This document shows positions 8,203-17,170 of a DNA stretch of 64,000 nt, piece by piece; positions within the stretch are counted from its first letter, which is position 1, and each line of letters begins with the position of its first letter. The notes beneath the pieces were generated by a model. That model made no database searches. It saw nothing but the letters and a program-made list of their open reading frames with translations, and was not told the DNA's origin. The DNA is taken from positions 7,702,001-7,766,000 of the forward strand of contig NZ_JAYMGI010000002.1 of assembly GCF_035825295.1 (NCBI RefSeq), in the 5' to 3' direction. Both the position numbers and the translations under genes were made by a program. The stretch is from Actinacidiphila sp. DG2A-62. GTDB lineage: Bacteria > Actinomycetota > Actinomycetes > Streptomycetales > Streptomycetaceae.

Positions 8203-10283
8203 TCACAGGCCGGGCGGCGCCGGCGGCGGCTGGTCCTCGTCGAGGCAGAACCACACCGTCTTGCCCTCGGACTCCGGGCGCACGCTCCACTCCAGGGCCA
8301 GGAGGTCCAGCATCATCAGCCCGCGGCCGGACGACGCCAGCTCGCCGGGCGCGCGCTGGTGCGGCAGCTCGTCGCCGCGGTCGGTGACCTCCACCCGCAG
8401 CCGGCGGCTGCCCGGGTCGCCGGTGATCGTCGCGGTCAGCGCGGCCTGCTGGTCGGTGTGCACCAGGACGTTGCCGACCAGCTCGGACGCCAGCAGCACG
8501 GCGGTGTCCACCTGGTCCTCCTGCCGCCAGTCGTGCAGCAGCGACCGCAGCTCGGTCCGCGCCTCCGCCAGGCCCTCGGCCTCCTCCTGGCCCACGGTCA
8601 GCAGCAGCCGCCGCTCGGGCACGGCGACCCGCCGCACCGGGCTGTCCCGGCGCAGCAGCAACAGCGCGATGTCGTCCTCGTTGCGCGGCGCCAGCCGGCC
8701 CCGGCCTCCGCCCGGGCGCGGCCCCGCGGCCCGTACAGCTCCTCCGGCACCGCGGGGCGCCCGGCGGTCGGCGCGTCGTCCTGCTCGTACTGCTCCATCG
8801 GGCTGTGCACCGCGCGGATCAGCCGCTCGGCCATGCCCTCCAGGTCCTCGGCCGGACCCGGCGCCATCGCGTCGCGCACCCGCACCCAGCCGCTGAACAT
8901 GTCGTGGCCGCCGGTCTCGATCAGGCCGTCGGTGCACAGCATCATGATCTCGCCGGGCTGGAGCCGCAGATCGGTGACCGGGTAGTCGTGGTCGTCCGGC
9001 ATCAGCCCGAGCGGCAGCCCGCCCCTGACGTGCTTGATCATGCAGGTGCCGTCCGGCAGCCGCAGCACCGGGTGCGGGTGGCCGGCCCTGGCCATGTGCA
9101 GCAGTCCGGTGTCCGGCTCGGCCTCGACGTACAGGCAGGTCGCGTACCTGTCCTGGTCCAGCGCGGTCAGGAAGCGGGAGGTGCGGGTCAGCACGGCGTC
9201 CGGGCCGTGCCCCTCGGCCGCGTACGCGTGCACCGCCGTGCGCAGCCGCGCCATCAGCCCGGCGGCGTGCACGTCGTGGCCCTCCACGTCGCCGATGACC
9301 AGCGCGACGCGGCCGTTGGGCAGGTTGATCACGTCGTACCAGTCGCCGCCGACCACCTGGCCGCCGCCGGTCGGCACGTAGCGCGTCGCGACGGTGAGGC
9401 CCGGCGAGGCCGGGGCGGTCGCGCCCATGCTGCGCCGCAGCCCGCGGGAGAGGGCCAGCTCCGCCGAGCTGGTCCGGGTGCGCTCCAGGGCCTGCGCCAC
9501 CAGCCGCGCGATCAGGCCGAGCAGCCCGCGCTCGTCCGCGGTGAACGCCATCGGCGCGGCGAAGGCCACCAGGCACACCCCGGTGAGCCGCCCGGCCACC
9601 ACCAGCGGCACGAACGCCCAGGACTCGCGGCCGTGCCGGGCGGCCAGCGGCCAGGTCGCCGGGTACCGCTCGGCGTACTCCCGCGGGGAGGACAGGTACA
9701 CCGACCGGCCGGTCCTGACCACGTCGGTGGCCGGGAACCGCGTGGTCAGCGTCATACGGAAGACGTCCTCGTGCATCGCGCGGCGGTAGTCGCGCTGGCC
9801 GACGACGTTGAGGAACTTGCCCGTCACGCCGAAGACCACCAGTCCGTCCACCGGGAAGCCGGGCGACCCCATGCGGGCGACGGTCCGCAGCGCGCCGGCG
9901 AGGGTCTCCGCGACGGCCAGTTCGTGCCCGGTCTCCAGCATCAGTGCGTCGCGGCGTCGGGGCGGCATCGCTTCCGCGCGGTCGCCGGCCGCGTCGTCCC
10001 GGGGCGGGACATCCGCGGTGACGTCGGCGGTGACATCGGCGGCGGCGTCGGCGGCGTCGTCCCGGTCCCGGTCCTCCTCCGGGGCGTCCCGAGCGGGCGC
10101 GTCCTCCTCGCGCGCGTCCGCGCGGGCGTCCGCCTCCTCGCGCGCGTCCGCACGGGAGGCGGCGTCCCCGGGCGCGGACGGATCGGGCCGCGGATCGATG
10201 CGGTTCAGCGCGTCGATCTGCCGCAGCTCCGCGGTGTCCGACGCCTTGCCGCCCGGCGCCGGACCCTCCGCTCCCTCGCCCAT
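8203..10283 (-). pseudogene. SpoIIE phosphatase with GAF-like N-domain and C-terminal HATPase domain; one frame change near 8.7 kb
   Basis: From ATG 10283 (AGAGGG upstream) the product has a ~100-residue charged, Ala/Asp/Arg-rich start. A GAF-like sensory segment follows (VARMGSPGFPVDGLVVFGVT onwards, FVPLVVAGRLTGVCLVAF). Then comes a canonical PP2C domain: VVGGDWYDVINLPNG, LVIGDVEGHDVHAAG, ARAGHPHPVL, MMLCTDGLIE. Just after YGPRGRARAEAG the frame changes (about 8695-8730, GGCCGGGGCCGG). The other frame then gives NEDDIALLLL, which closes the PP2C fold, and an RsbW-like ATPase domain (VLLASELVGNVLVHTD, GRGLMMLDLLALEWSV) ending at 8203. The 2081-base span is one base from a whole number of codons. 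This is a well-known streptomycete architecture combining phosphatase and anti-sigma-factor kinase-like domains. Sequence error and true disruption cannot be separated here. Confidence 0.8.
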
Positions 10284-10420
10284 CCGGCGCCCTCTCGCCC
10301 AGGTGTGGTCCCCTTCCGCCTCCCATGCTCCGACGGGCGAGCCGCCCTCGCACTCGGAGGACGGCGGCGGGGGGCCGTACGGTGGGGCGGCGGGGCGGGG
10401 CCCGGCCCGGGGACGGGCGG

Positions 10421-11278
10421 TCAGCCGGTGGTCGGCCGGTAGGAGTACACCGTCGTGGCGACCTCGCAGACGCCCGGTGACACGATCTCCACGCGCAGGG
10501 TGGACGCGTTCACGTCGTAGTCCACGCCCTCGGTCTCGAACGAGCCCGAGCAGATGCTGCTCTGCGGTACCTGGAAGAGCGTGCTGACCTGGCCGGTGAC
10601 GGCGGTGCCGTCCAGCGCGTGCGGCAGGTCCACCTGGATCACGTCCTTGGCGGCGTCGTCCGACGCGCACACCAGGCGGGTGGCGGAGACGAAGTCGCAG
10701 CCCTGCACGTCGGTGACCTGCCGGTCCAGGGTGATCTGCCCGGCCTGCGGCAGCGTCCCGCCGGTGGCCGGCGTCGACGCGTTGGTCAGCGGCGCCGGGA
10801 ACACCTGGAGCCGCCCGACCGTGCCCCACTCGCCCTCGACCAGCCACTGCGCGTCCGGCGAGACGGCGGCGAAGGAGTTGTTCAGCAGTTCGCCGGCGTC
10901 GAGCGGGTGGGTGTAGTCGTACGTCTGGCCCGACGGGGTGGTGACCTCGAACATCTTGGACGTGGCCGAGTCGCCGCCCTGGTACGCGTCGTAGACGTAG
11001 CCGTTCACGATGTCCGGGTCGCCGACGTGGTTCCAGCCGGCGATCCGCAGCCCCAGCGGGATCGAACCGAGGCCCCGGGTGAGCAGCGAGCCGTCGGCGC
11101 GCGAGGCGATGCCCTCGCCGCCGGTCAGCGAGTTGACGGTGGTGCTGCCGGTGGCCCGCCAGCCGCCCGGGGAGTCGGCGTGGGCGGTGGAGGCGCCCAC
11201 CGCGGCGAGCGCGGTGGCGGCGATCAGCGCGGTGGCGGCGCGGCGGCGGGTCGTGCGTGCGGATGCGGGCGCGGTCAA
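10421..11278 (-). CDS. Secreted protein of unknown function
   Basis: A 285-residue protein. I place the start at TTG 11278 because GGGGG lies 5-6 bases upstream and the product then opens with a clean signal peptide (basic ARTTRRRAAT, hydrophobic core, AHA-DS cleavage region). The alternative upstream starts add an implausible Cys/Arg-rich leader. The mature protein is rich in Gly, Thr, Asp and Val and looks all-beta, with repeated short strands such as SFAAVSPDAQWLVEGEWG and FVSATRLVCASDDA. These recall blades of a secreted beta-propeller, but I recognise no family. Four Cys residues in the mature part could form disulfides. A palindrome like those before the GH92 mannosidase genes lies 214 bases upstream, which suggests shared control with glycan degradation. 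Confidence 0.75.
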   Translation of the reverse strand: MTAPASARTTRRRAATALIAATALAAVGASTAHADSPGGWRATGSTTVNSLTGGEGIASRADGSLLTRGLGSIPLGLRIAGWNHVGDPDIVNGYVYDAYQGGDSATSKMFEVTTPSGQTYDYTHPLDAGELLNNSFAAVSPDAQWLVEGEWGTVGRLQVFPAPLTNASTPATGGTLPQAGQITLDRQVTDVQGCDFVSATRLVCASDDAAKDVIQVDLPHALDGTAVTGQVSTLFQVPQSSICSGSFETEGVDYDVNASTLRVEIVSPGVCEVATTVYSYRPTTG

Positions 11279-11667
11279 CGGAACCCCCAAGAGGAACCAG
11301 CGGGCGACGGGCGGGCACGCCGGTCGGGTACGGCGGCCCCGGGCGGCAAGAACCGTAGCCCCGCACGCCCCGCCCGCACCACAGGGCATCGGCCAACTCG
11401 GCCTGAACATCAGCCCCTTCGCGGCTTGCGTCCGCGCGAGGAGGTCGGCCAACGGACCGGCCTTGACAGGAACGCCGCCGCGACAGAGTCTTGGCAACGT
11501 TGTCAGGATCGCGCGTCCGGTTCACCCGCAGCCGGGCCGCGCGGGTCCCCACAGACGGGGCCGGGGTGCGCCTGGGATCGCTGCCCCGGCCCTTCGACGC
11601 GATCGCCGGGCGCGGGGCGCCGCGCGGGGCGTCGGACGCGCCCGGCGCGGCGCGGGGCTCCCGGGAG
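11279..11667. other. 389-bp gene-free region carrying a LacI-type operator
   Basis: This separates the secreted-protein gene (leftward, starts 11278) from the end of the RpiR regulator gene. It contains the palindrome at 11492-11505. I see no convincing coding sequence, RNA gene or terminator hairpin in it. Confidence 0.5.
11492..11505. promoter_or_regulatory. LacI-type operator-like palindrome (TGGCAACGTTGTCA)
   Basis: It differs at one position from the perfect palindrome TGACAACGTTGTCA at 42289-42302 and shares the CAACGTTG core with 32838-32851. A centred CG step in an even-length palindrome is the hallmark of LacI-family operators. The only gene positioned to be controlled is the leftward secreted protein starting at 11278. 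Confidence 0.6.
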
Positions 11668-12609
11668 TCAGTCCTCGCTGTAGGGGGACAGCAGGCGCAC
11701 TGCCTGCTCGCGGCGGGACAGGCGGCGGGCCGACGCCTTGGAACGGGCGGCGGTCAGTGTGGCCAGGGCGTGGGCGACGGCGGCCACCGCGGTGGGCGAA
11801 TCGGCGTACGACGCGCTCGCCGTGGCCGCGGTCAGACACACGTCGGCGTGCGCGGCCAGCGGGCCCGCCGGGTCGTCGGTCACCGCGACGACCGTCGCGC
11901 CGGACGCCGAGAACGCCTCGGCCAGCCGCAGCGTCCCCACGTGGTAGCGGCGCAGCGCGAAGGCGACCAGCACGTCCTGCGGGCCCGCGTCGATCAGCGC
12001 CTCCACCTCGTGCGCCGCCGGACCGCCGACCACCGCGACCTGGCCGAGCACCGCGGACAGATCGCTGGCCAGCAGGTATGCGAAGGCGTGGCTGCGCTGC
12101 GCGCCGGTGACCCAGCGGCGGCGGGCGGCCAGCAGCGCGTCCGCGGCGGCGGCGAGCGCGCCGCTGTCGTCCAGCTCGCTGAGCGTGGTCGCCACGTTGT
12201 CCGACTCCAGCACCGTCATCCGCGGCAGCAGCCCGGCCCGCGCCGCCGGGTTCAGCCGTGCCTCGAACCGGGCCGCGGGGCTGCGCAGTTCGCCGTCGAG
12301 CTTGTCGGCGACCCGCGCCTGCAGCTCGGCCAGGTCGCGGAAGCCCGCCGCGGTCAGCAGCCGGTGCAGCTCGCGCCGGGTGGCGCCGCTGCGTTCGAGC
12401 AGCACGTCGTGCCGCTGCAGCACGGCGTGCGGATAGCCGGCGGACAGCACCTCGCACAGGGCCTGCTCGCCCGGACCGAGATCGCGCGCGGCGTCGGCGA
12501 GCATCGTCAGCGGGTCCGACCAGGACGAGGCGTGGCTGCACACGTCAGCACTCCCGGCAGATGCGGCGGCGGTCGACGGCCCGCGCACCCCCGCGGGCCG
12601 TTCGGTCAC
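11668..12609 (-). CDS. RpiR/MurR-family transcriptional regulator (HTH plus SIS sugar-phosphate domain)
   Basis: A 313-residue regulator from GTG 12609, preceded by AGGA at an 8-base spacing; ATG 12633 is an alternative. After a short variable start, residues ~35-115 form the RpiR helix-turn-helix domain (LGPGEQALCEVLSAGYPHAV, LLERSGATRRELHRLLTAAG). Residues ~170-300 form a SIS domain (VAVVGGPAAHEVEALI, VLVAFALRRYHVGTLRLAEAF, VVAVTDDPAGPLAAHADVCL). SIS domains bind sugar phosphates. In the MurR branch the ligand is N-acetylmuramic acid 6-phosphate, the product of AnmK, whose gene lies 3 kb away, so control of amino-sugar recycling is a reasonable inference. It is divergent from the XRE-cupin gene with a ~105-base gap between the chosen starts. 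The etherase MurQ is not in the window. Confidence 0.85.
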   Translation of the reverse strand: MTERPAGVRGPSTAAASAGSADVCSHASSWSDPLTMLADAARDLGPGEQALCEVLSAGYPHAVLQRHDVLLERSGATRRELHRLLTAAGFRDLAELQARVADKLDGELRSPAARFEARLNPAARAGLLPRMTVLESDNVATTLSELDDSGALAAAADALLAARRRWVTGAQRSHAFAYLLASDLSAVLGQVAVVGGPAAHEVEALIDAGPQDVLVAFALRRYHVGTLRLAEAFSASGATVVAVTDDPAGPLAAHADVCLTAATASASYADSPTAVAAVAHALATLTAARSKASARRLSRREQAVRLLSPYSED

Positions 12610-12715
12610 GACCGCGATCCTGCCCCCTGCCATAGCGCCACAAACCGTGGTAATCACTGATGTTCACGGCGCGCCCGCCCGGGACGCGGCGTGGGACGAC
12701 GACGGGGAGGCGGCC

Positions 12716-13642
12716 GTGACGTATCGCGGTGACGGGTCGGCGGCAGGCGGCGGCCGGGACGAGGGCGGCGCGGGCACGGACGCCGGAGCGGCCGGCGCGT
12801 CCGGCGCGCGAGCGCGAGTCGAGGCGTCCGGTGCGCGAGCGCGAGTCGAGGCGTCCGGTGCGCGAGCGCGGGTCGCGGCGCCCGGTGTGCGGCCCCGGCC
12901 CCGGGCAGCGGCCGACGACACGGATGCCGCGGACGCAACAGAGACGGCCCACCGCGCGGACGCGGCCCGCGCCGACGTCTCCCGCGCGGGCGGGGCCGGC
13001 ACGGCGCGGGTGCCCGCCCAGGGCGGGGAGGCGCGGCGGACCGCCCGGCCCGGCAGCAGCGTGTCCGCGATGCGCCTGGGTCGCAGACTGCGGATGTCGC
13101 GCCGCAGGCTCGGCCTCACGCTGGACGCGGTGAGCGGCAGGACCGGCCTGTCCAAGAGCTTCCTCAGCCAGGTCGAGGCCGGCCGCGCCAACCCGACGCT
13201 GGAGTCGCTGCACCGGCTGGCCGAGGCGGTGGAGACCCCCCTGTCGGTGCTGCTCGCCGGGCCCGGACCCGCGGGCGGGGGCGGCGCCGGCCGCGCGCCG
13301 GCCGCCCTCGCGCTCGGCACGACCTACCGCCCGGCCCGCGACTGCGGCCGCTGGGCGGCCGGGGAGGGCCGGACGTACCCGCTCACCGCGCCCGGCGCGC
13401 GGCGCTTCGAGACCGTGCTGGTCGAGGGGACCGCCGCGCACCACGCCCTGGCCACCAGCCACCCCGGCGAGGAGCTGTGCCACGTGCTGGCCGGCCGGCT
13501 GCGCGCCGAGGTCGACGGCGAGCGGTTCGCGCTCGCGGCCGGCGACTCGCTGCACTACGACAGCGCTCTGGCGCACCGGCTCACCGCGCTCGCCGCCGGG
13601 ACCCGCTTCCTGCTCCAGGTCGCGGGGCCGCCGGTCGCCTGA
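12716..13642 (+). CDS. XRE-family regulator with C-terminal cupin sensor domain
   Basis: A 308-residue protein from GTG 12716, chosen because GGGGAGG ends 5 bases upstream; GTG 12647 is possible but lacks such a site. The first ~115 residues are low-complexity (a triplicated ASGARARVE unit, then DTDAADATE). An XRE helix-turn-helix follows (MRLGRRLRMSRRRLGLTLDA, TGLSKSFLSQVEAGRANPTL, SLHRLAEAVETPLSVLL). The C-terminal cupin_2 barrel reads HPGEELCHVLAGRLRAEVDG, then FALAAGDSLHYDSALAHRLT. Proteins of this type repress or activate catabolic genes when a small ligand enters the cupin. The N-terminal extension is unusual for the family. Neighbours suggest control of the amino-sugar island, but no site was identified. 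Confidence 0.88.
   Translation: MTYRGDGSAAGGGRDEGGAGTDAGAAGASGARARVEASGARARVEASGARARVAAPGVRPRPRAAADDTDAADATETAHRADAARADVSRAGGAGTARVPAQGGEARRTARPGSSVSAMRLGRRLRMSRRRLGLTLDAVSGRTGLSKSFLSQVEAGRANPTLESLHRLAEAVETPLSVLLAGPGPAGGGGAGRAPAALALGTTYRPARDCGRWAAGEGRTYPLTAPGARRFETVLVEGTAAHHALATSHPGEELCHVLAGRLRAEVDGERFALAAGDSLHYDSALAHRLTALAAGTRFLLQVAGPPVA
12797..12877 (+). repeat. Three 27-bp tandem repeats in the XRE-cupin gene
   Basis: Copies at 12797-12823, 12824-12850 and 12851-12877 differ at only a few bases and encode nine residues, ASGARARVE, the third copy ending in VA. The unit length is a multiple of three, so copy-number changes would keep the frame. Confidence 0.85.
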
Positions 13643-13827
13643 CCGCGCCGCCGGCCCGCCGCACCGGCCCTCGTGGCAGGGACACGTCGTCATGGCCCCT
13701 CACCGTACGCACACGCGCCCGGCCGGGCGATGGACGTGGTGTCGGTGCCGCGGCTTCACGGGTCGACAGAACGTCCAGCCGGCACGCCGACGCGGAGGCC
13801 GCCCCCGGGGAGCGGACGCGCGTCGCG

Positions 13828-15576
13828 CTACCAGCGCGGGGGGCCGTCCGCCGGGTGCGGGGGGAGCGCGAGGCCGGGCGGGTGGACGAGGTACGCCGCT
13901 CCCGCGCCGCTGCCGGAGAGCCACACGCGCGCGAAGGCGGTCCGCGGGTAGACCCGGCGAACCTCGTGGTCATCCGCGGCCAGCGGGTCGTTGACCACCA
14001 CGTCACCGGCCGCCGTGAAGCCGCACACCACCACGATGTTCCCGGCCGTGGTGTACGAGCGGCCCGGCCCCGACAACTCGGTGCTGCGCAGCGCCAGCGA
14101 GGTCGCCACCGGCACGCCGGCGGCCACGAAGCGTTCCAGGTCGGCCAGCGACAGCAGCCGCACCACCATGCCGCGCAACCCGTAACGCGCCGGATAGGCG
14201 GCGTTGAAGGCCCAGTTGCCGCAGCCCTTGTAGGCGTGGTCGTAGACCTGACGGGCGGCGAAGTCGACCTGCGGCGCCGGGTCCTCGGGGTCCAGCCAGG
14301 CCAGGTCCGCGGCGTCGGGGCCGCGCCCGAAGAACTCCACCAGCATCGCGGTGCACGCCGGCCCCGCCCACGCCTCGCCGCCGCCGTCCCACTGCGGGCA
14401 GTGGCCGGTGTGCGCGCCCTGCGACCGCCCTGGCACGTCGAGCACCACGCCCCAGGCGGCCCGCCCGTCCGCCGCGTCCGCCGCGTCCGTCCGGCGGTCG
14501 GGCCCCGTTCGGATGCCGGCCGGCGAGGCCGTGCCCCCGCCCGTACGCCAGTCCGCGCGACCGTCGCCCCGCGCGCCGGGGACCGCCGCGCGGGAGGCCG
14601 CCGCGTACAGGCCGGCCAGCGCGACGGGCGCGCCGCCGCGGACCGCCGCGGCGAGGTCCACGGCGAGGCGGTACGCCGCGATCCCGGCCGGCCCGGCGGT
14701 GACCGTGTCGACGTCCACCCGGGCGTGCGCGTCACCCTGGCCCGGAACGGTCGCGCGGTGCACCAGCGCGTCGCCCGCGCACCAGTGCGCGAGCACGTAC
14801 CACGGCGAGAGCGCGCCCGCCGGGTCGCGCACCTGGAGCCGCACCGTCAACCGCGCGCCGTCCGGGGCGTCGGCGCTCCACGACGGCACCACATCGGTCG
14901 CGGTGAAGGGCGGCGCGACCCACGGCGAGGTCCAGCGGCCGTACTCCCACGACGCGCAGCCGTGCCCGAACGGGTCCGCGTACTCCTCCCGCCCCGCCGC
15001 AGCGCCCGCCGGCCGCAGCGCTCCGTCCCGCCACACCACGCCCTGCGCGCGCCCGCGCGCGAAGTCCGCGGCGCTGTCCCAGCGTTCGAGCGCGGCGAGC
15101 GCGGCCGACGCGGTCGCCGCGGCTGGGGCCGCGGCAGCGGCGGGGCGACGGCCGCCGGGCGCTGCCGCCGGCTCGTGCGCCGACACGGCGGGAACGCGGC
15201 CGGGCCCCGCCGGACGATCGGCGTACGCCGCGCGGGCGCTCCCGGACGCTCCCGAGCCCCCGGCAGCACGCCGCCCCGGACGCCCGTCCGGCGCCGCCGG
15301 ATCGCCGCCGCGCGCGGCCGGGCCGGTGCCGGTTCCGGCCGAGCGGATGTCGGCCGCCGGGCCGGTGCTGGACCCCGCGGCGCCGCGGGGTGCCGTGGAG
15401 CTACTGCCGGTCTTCGCCGAGGTCGTGGCGGCTGCTTGGCCGCCGCCGCGCGCGGCCGGGCCGCCGGGCTCTGCCGAGGGGACACCCGTCGCCGGATCGC
15501 CGCCGGGCTCCGCCGGGCCGCTGGGGAGCGTGCCGCTGCGCGGTCCGGCGGAGGGCCGCTCATGGTTGCCTGTCAC
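13828..15576 (-). CDS. C39-like peptidase-fold protein that appears to lack the usual catalytic Cys and His
   Basis: A 582-residue protein from GTG 15576, overlapping the end of anmK by 17 bases, so it is likely co-translated. Residues 1-170 are disordered (Gly/Ala/Pro/Ser). The middle is a beta-rich domain (DPFGHGCASWEYGRWTSPWV, LTVRLQVRDPAGALSPWYVL). The C-terminal third follows the C39_2 layout: GPACTAMLVEFFG, VYDHAYKGCGNWAFNAAYPA, GDVVVNDPLAADDHEVRRVY, FARVWL. As I recall active streptomycete relatives, they carry W-C-S-P near the first motif and G-H before the VVV strand. Here these read W403-A404-G-P and G-Asn513-I. A Cys sits three residues downstream at 408, but no His replaces 513. 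It has no clear signal peptide. It could be a pseudo-peptidase binding peptides or muropeptides. The fold assignment is good; the inactivity call is moderate. Confidence 0.75.
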   Translation of the reverse strand: MTGNHERPSAGPRSGTLPSGPAEPGGDPATGVPSAEPGGPAARGGGQAAATTSAKTGSSSTAPRGAAGSSTGPAADIRSAGTGTGPAARGGDPAAPDGRPGRRAAGGSGASGSARAAYADRPAGPGRVPAVSAHEPAAAPGGRRPAAAAAPAAATASAALAALERWDSAADFARGRAQGVVWRDGALRPAGAAAGREEYADPFGHGCASWEYGRWTSPWVAPPFTATDVVPSWSADAPDGARLTVRLQVRDPAGALSPWYVLAHWCAGDALVHRATVPGQGDAHARVDVDTVTAGPAGIAAYRLAVDLAAAVRGGAPVALAGLYAAASRAAVPGARGDGRADWRTGGGTASPAGIRTGPDRRTDAADAADGRAAWGVVLDVPGRSQGAHTGHCPQWDGGGEAWAGPACTAMLVEFFGRGPDAADLAWLDPEDPAPQVDFAARQVYDHAYKGCGNWAFNAAYPARYGLRGMVVRLLSLADLERFVAAGVPVATSLALRSTELSGPGRSYTTAGNIVVVCGFTAAGDVVVNDPLAADDHEVRRVYPRTAFARVWLSGSGAGAAYLVHPPGLALPPHPADGPPRW

Positions 15577-16840
15577 GCTGCGCCCGCCGCTCCCGTCGAT
15601 CCCCGCCGGGGGCCACCGTACCCGGCCTGAGCAGGGGAGACTCCCACGGGTCCGTCGGCGTCCCGGCCCCGTCGCCCGCCGCCGTGCGGATGCGCAGGGC
15701 GTGCGGGACGGCGGTGACGGAGGGCGTGTCGCGGGGCAGGAGGGGGCCGGGTCCGCCGGGCACCAGCGCGCCCAGCACCCGGGGCCCGCGCGCGCCCGTG
15801 CACGAGGGCAGCGTCGCCGGCAGGCCGTGCGCGGTGTGCCAGCCGAGCACCGCGAACGCCACCGCCTCCTTCGCGTCCGCCGGCAGCCCGACCGCGTCGG
15901 TGGGCCGCACCCGGACGCCGGGCAGTTCCGCCGCCACCTCCCGCATCAGCACCGGGTTGCGCGTGCCGCCGCCGGACACCAGCAGCGCGTCCAGGCGGTG
16001 CGCGCGCACCGCGTCCGCGACGGTCCGCGCGGTGAGCGCGGTCAGCGTGCGCAGGAGGTCGGGCAGCGCCAGGCCCGGACGCCCCGCCAGGAAACGGTGG
16101 GTGTAGCCGCCGTGGAACAGCTCCTTGCCAGTGGTCTTCGGCGCCGGCCGCCGGTAGTACGGCTCCGCGAGCAGGTCGGCGAGCAGGCCCTCGTGCACGG
16201 TCCCGGCCGCGGCGAGCGCTCCGTCCTCGTCGTACGGGCGGCCGGTGGCCGTGCGCACCGCCGCGTCGAGCAGCGCGCTCGCCGGACCGGTGTCGTACGC
16301 GAGGGGCTCGCCGCCGCCGACGGTCAGGTTGGCGATCCCGCCGAGGTTGAGCGCGCCGGTGCGGTCGGGCAGCCCGGTGAGCAGCAGCACGTCCAGGTAC
16401 GACACCAGGGGCGCGCCCTGGCCGCCCGCGGCGACGTCGCGCGGGCGCAGATCGGCGACGACCGGGACTCCGAGGCGCTCGGCGATCCAGGCGGGCTGGC
16501 CGAGTTGCAGCGTGCCCAGCACCTCGCCGCCGCGCGTCCAGTGGAAGACGGTCTGGCCGTGCGAGCACACCAGGTCCACCGGGCCGGCCGCGGCCACGGC
16601 GTCGGCGGCGGCGTCCGCGAAGGCATGCCCGATGCCGGTGTCCAGCCGGCAGACCTCCTCCATGCCGACCCGGCCCGGCGGCAGCGCCGACACCAACTCC
16701 TCGCGCAGCGCGGCCGGGTACGGCGTCGCGCCGGTCGCCGCCACCGCGATCTCCAGCACGCCGTCCCGGCAGGAGATGTCCACCACGGCGGTGTCGATCG
16801 CGTCGTGGGACGTCCCGCTGATCATTCCCAGCACCCTCAC
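15560..16840 (-). CDS. anmK: Anhydro-N-acetylmuramic acid kinase
   Basis: A 426-residue cytosolic kinase that opens the 1,6-anhydro ring of anhydro-MurNAc and phosphorylates it to MurNAc-6-phosphate in peptidoglycan recycling. The start is GTG 16840, six bases after GGAG. Family motifs are clear: VLGMISGTSHDAIDTAVVD (phosphate-binding loop, with SHD where many relatives have SLD), CSHGQTVFHW, LGGIANLTVG, YDTGPASALLDAAV, TTGKELF and LLVSGGGTRNPVLM. The C-terminal 60 residues are variable. The gene follows nagZ, whose product supplies anhydro-MurNAc, and runs into the C39-like gene. A TACCGT hexamer at 16994-16989 on the minus strand could be a -10 for a separate anmK promoter. The next enzyme, MurQ, is not in the window. 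Confidence 0.92.
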   Translation of the reverse strand: MRVLGMISGTSHDAIDTAVVDISCRDGVLEIAVAATGATPYPAALREELVSALPPGRVGMEEVCRLDTGIGHAFADAAADAVAAAGPVDLVCSHGQTVFHWTRGGEVLGTLQLGQPAWIAERLGVPVVADLRPRDVAAGGQGAPLVSYLDVLLLTGLPDRTGALNLGGIANLTVGGGEPLAYDTGPASALLDAAVRTATGRPYDEDGALAAAGTVHEGLLADLLAEPYYRRPAPKTTGKELFHGGYTHRFLAGRPGLALPDLLRTLTALTARTVADAVRAHRLDALLVSGGGTRNPVLMREVAAELPGVRVRPTDAVGLPADAKEAVAFAVLGWHTAHGLPATLPSCTGARGPRVLGALVPGGPGPLLPRDTPSVTAVPHALRIRTAAGDGAGTPTDPWESPLLRPGTVAPGGDRRERRAQRDRQP

Positions 16841-17170
16841 CGGCGCTCCTCTCCCGCCCGACCGTCCGACTGCCCGACCGCCCGACCGCCGTCCGACCGC
16901 CGTCCGTGCGCCGCGGGCGCGCCGAACGGCGGGAAGCGGTTCGGCCGAGGGCGGCCCGAACGGCGCGGCGCGGGCGGCACGGACGACGACGGTAGGGCGA
17001 CCGCACGCCGAAAGCGATCACGCGCGGCCGTGTTCACCCCTGGTGCACCAACGCCTCCGGCGCGTGCGCGTGGGCGCGCCGGCCGCACTCGACGCGTCGA
17101 AGCACCCACGTGGCCCGCAGCCGCCCTGATCGGGTCGGTCGCGTCGCTCGTCCCGCCGGTCGGGCACGGG

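Noticed and set aside
12631..12660. CCACAAACCGTGG as an RpiR operator between the divergent regulator genes
   Set aside because: Only four paired bases per side with two mismatched inner positions; too weak to support as a site.
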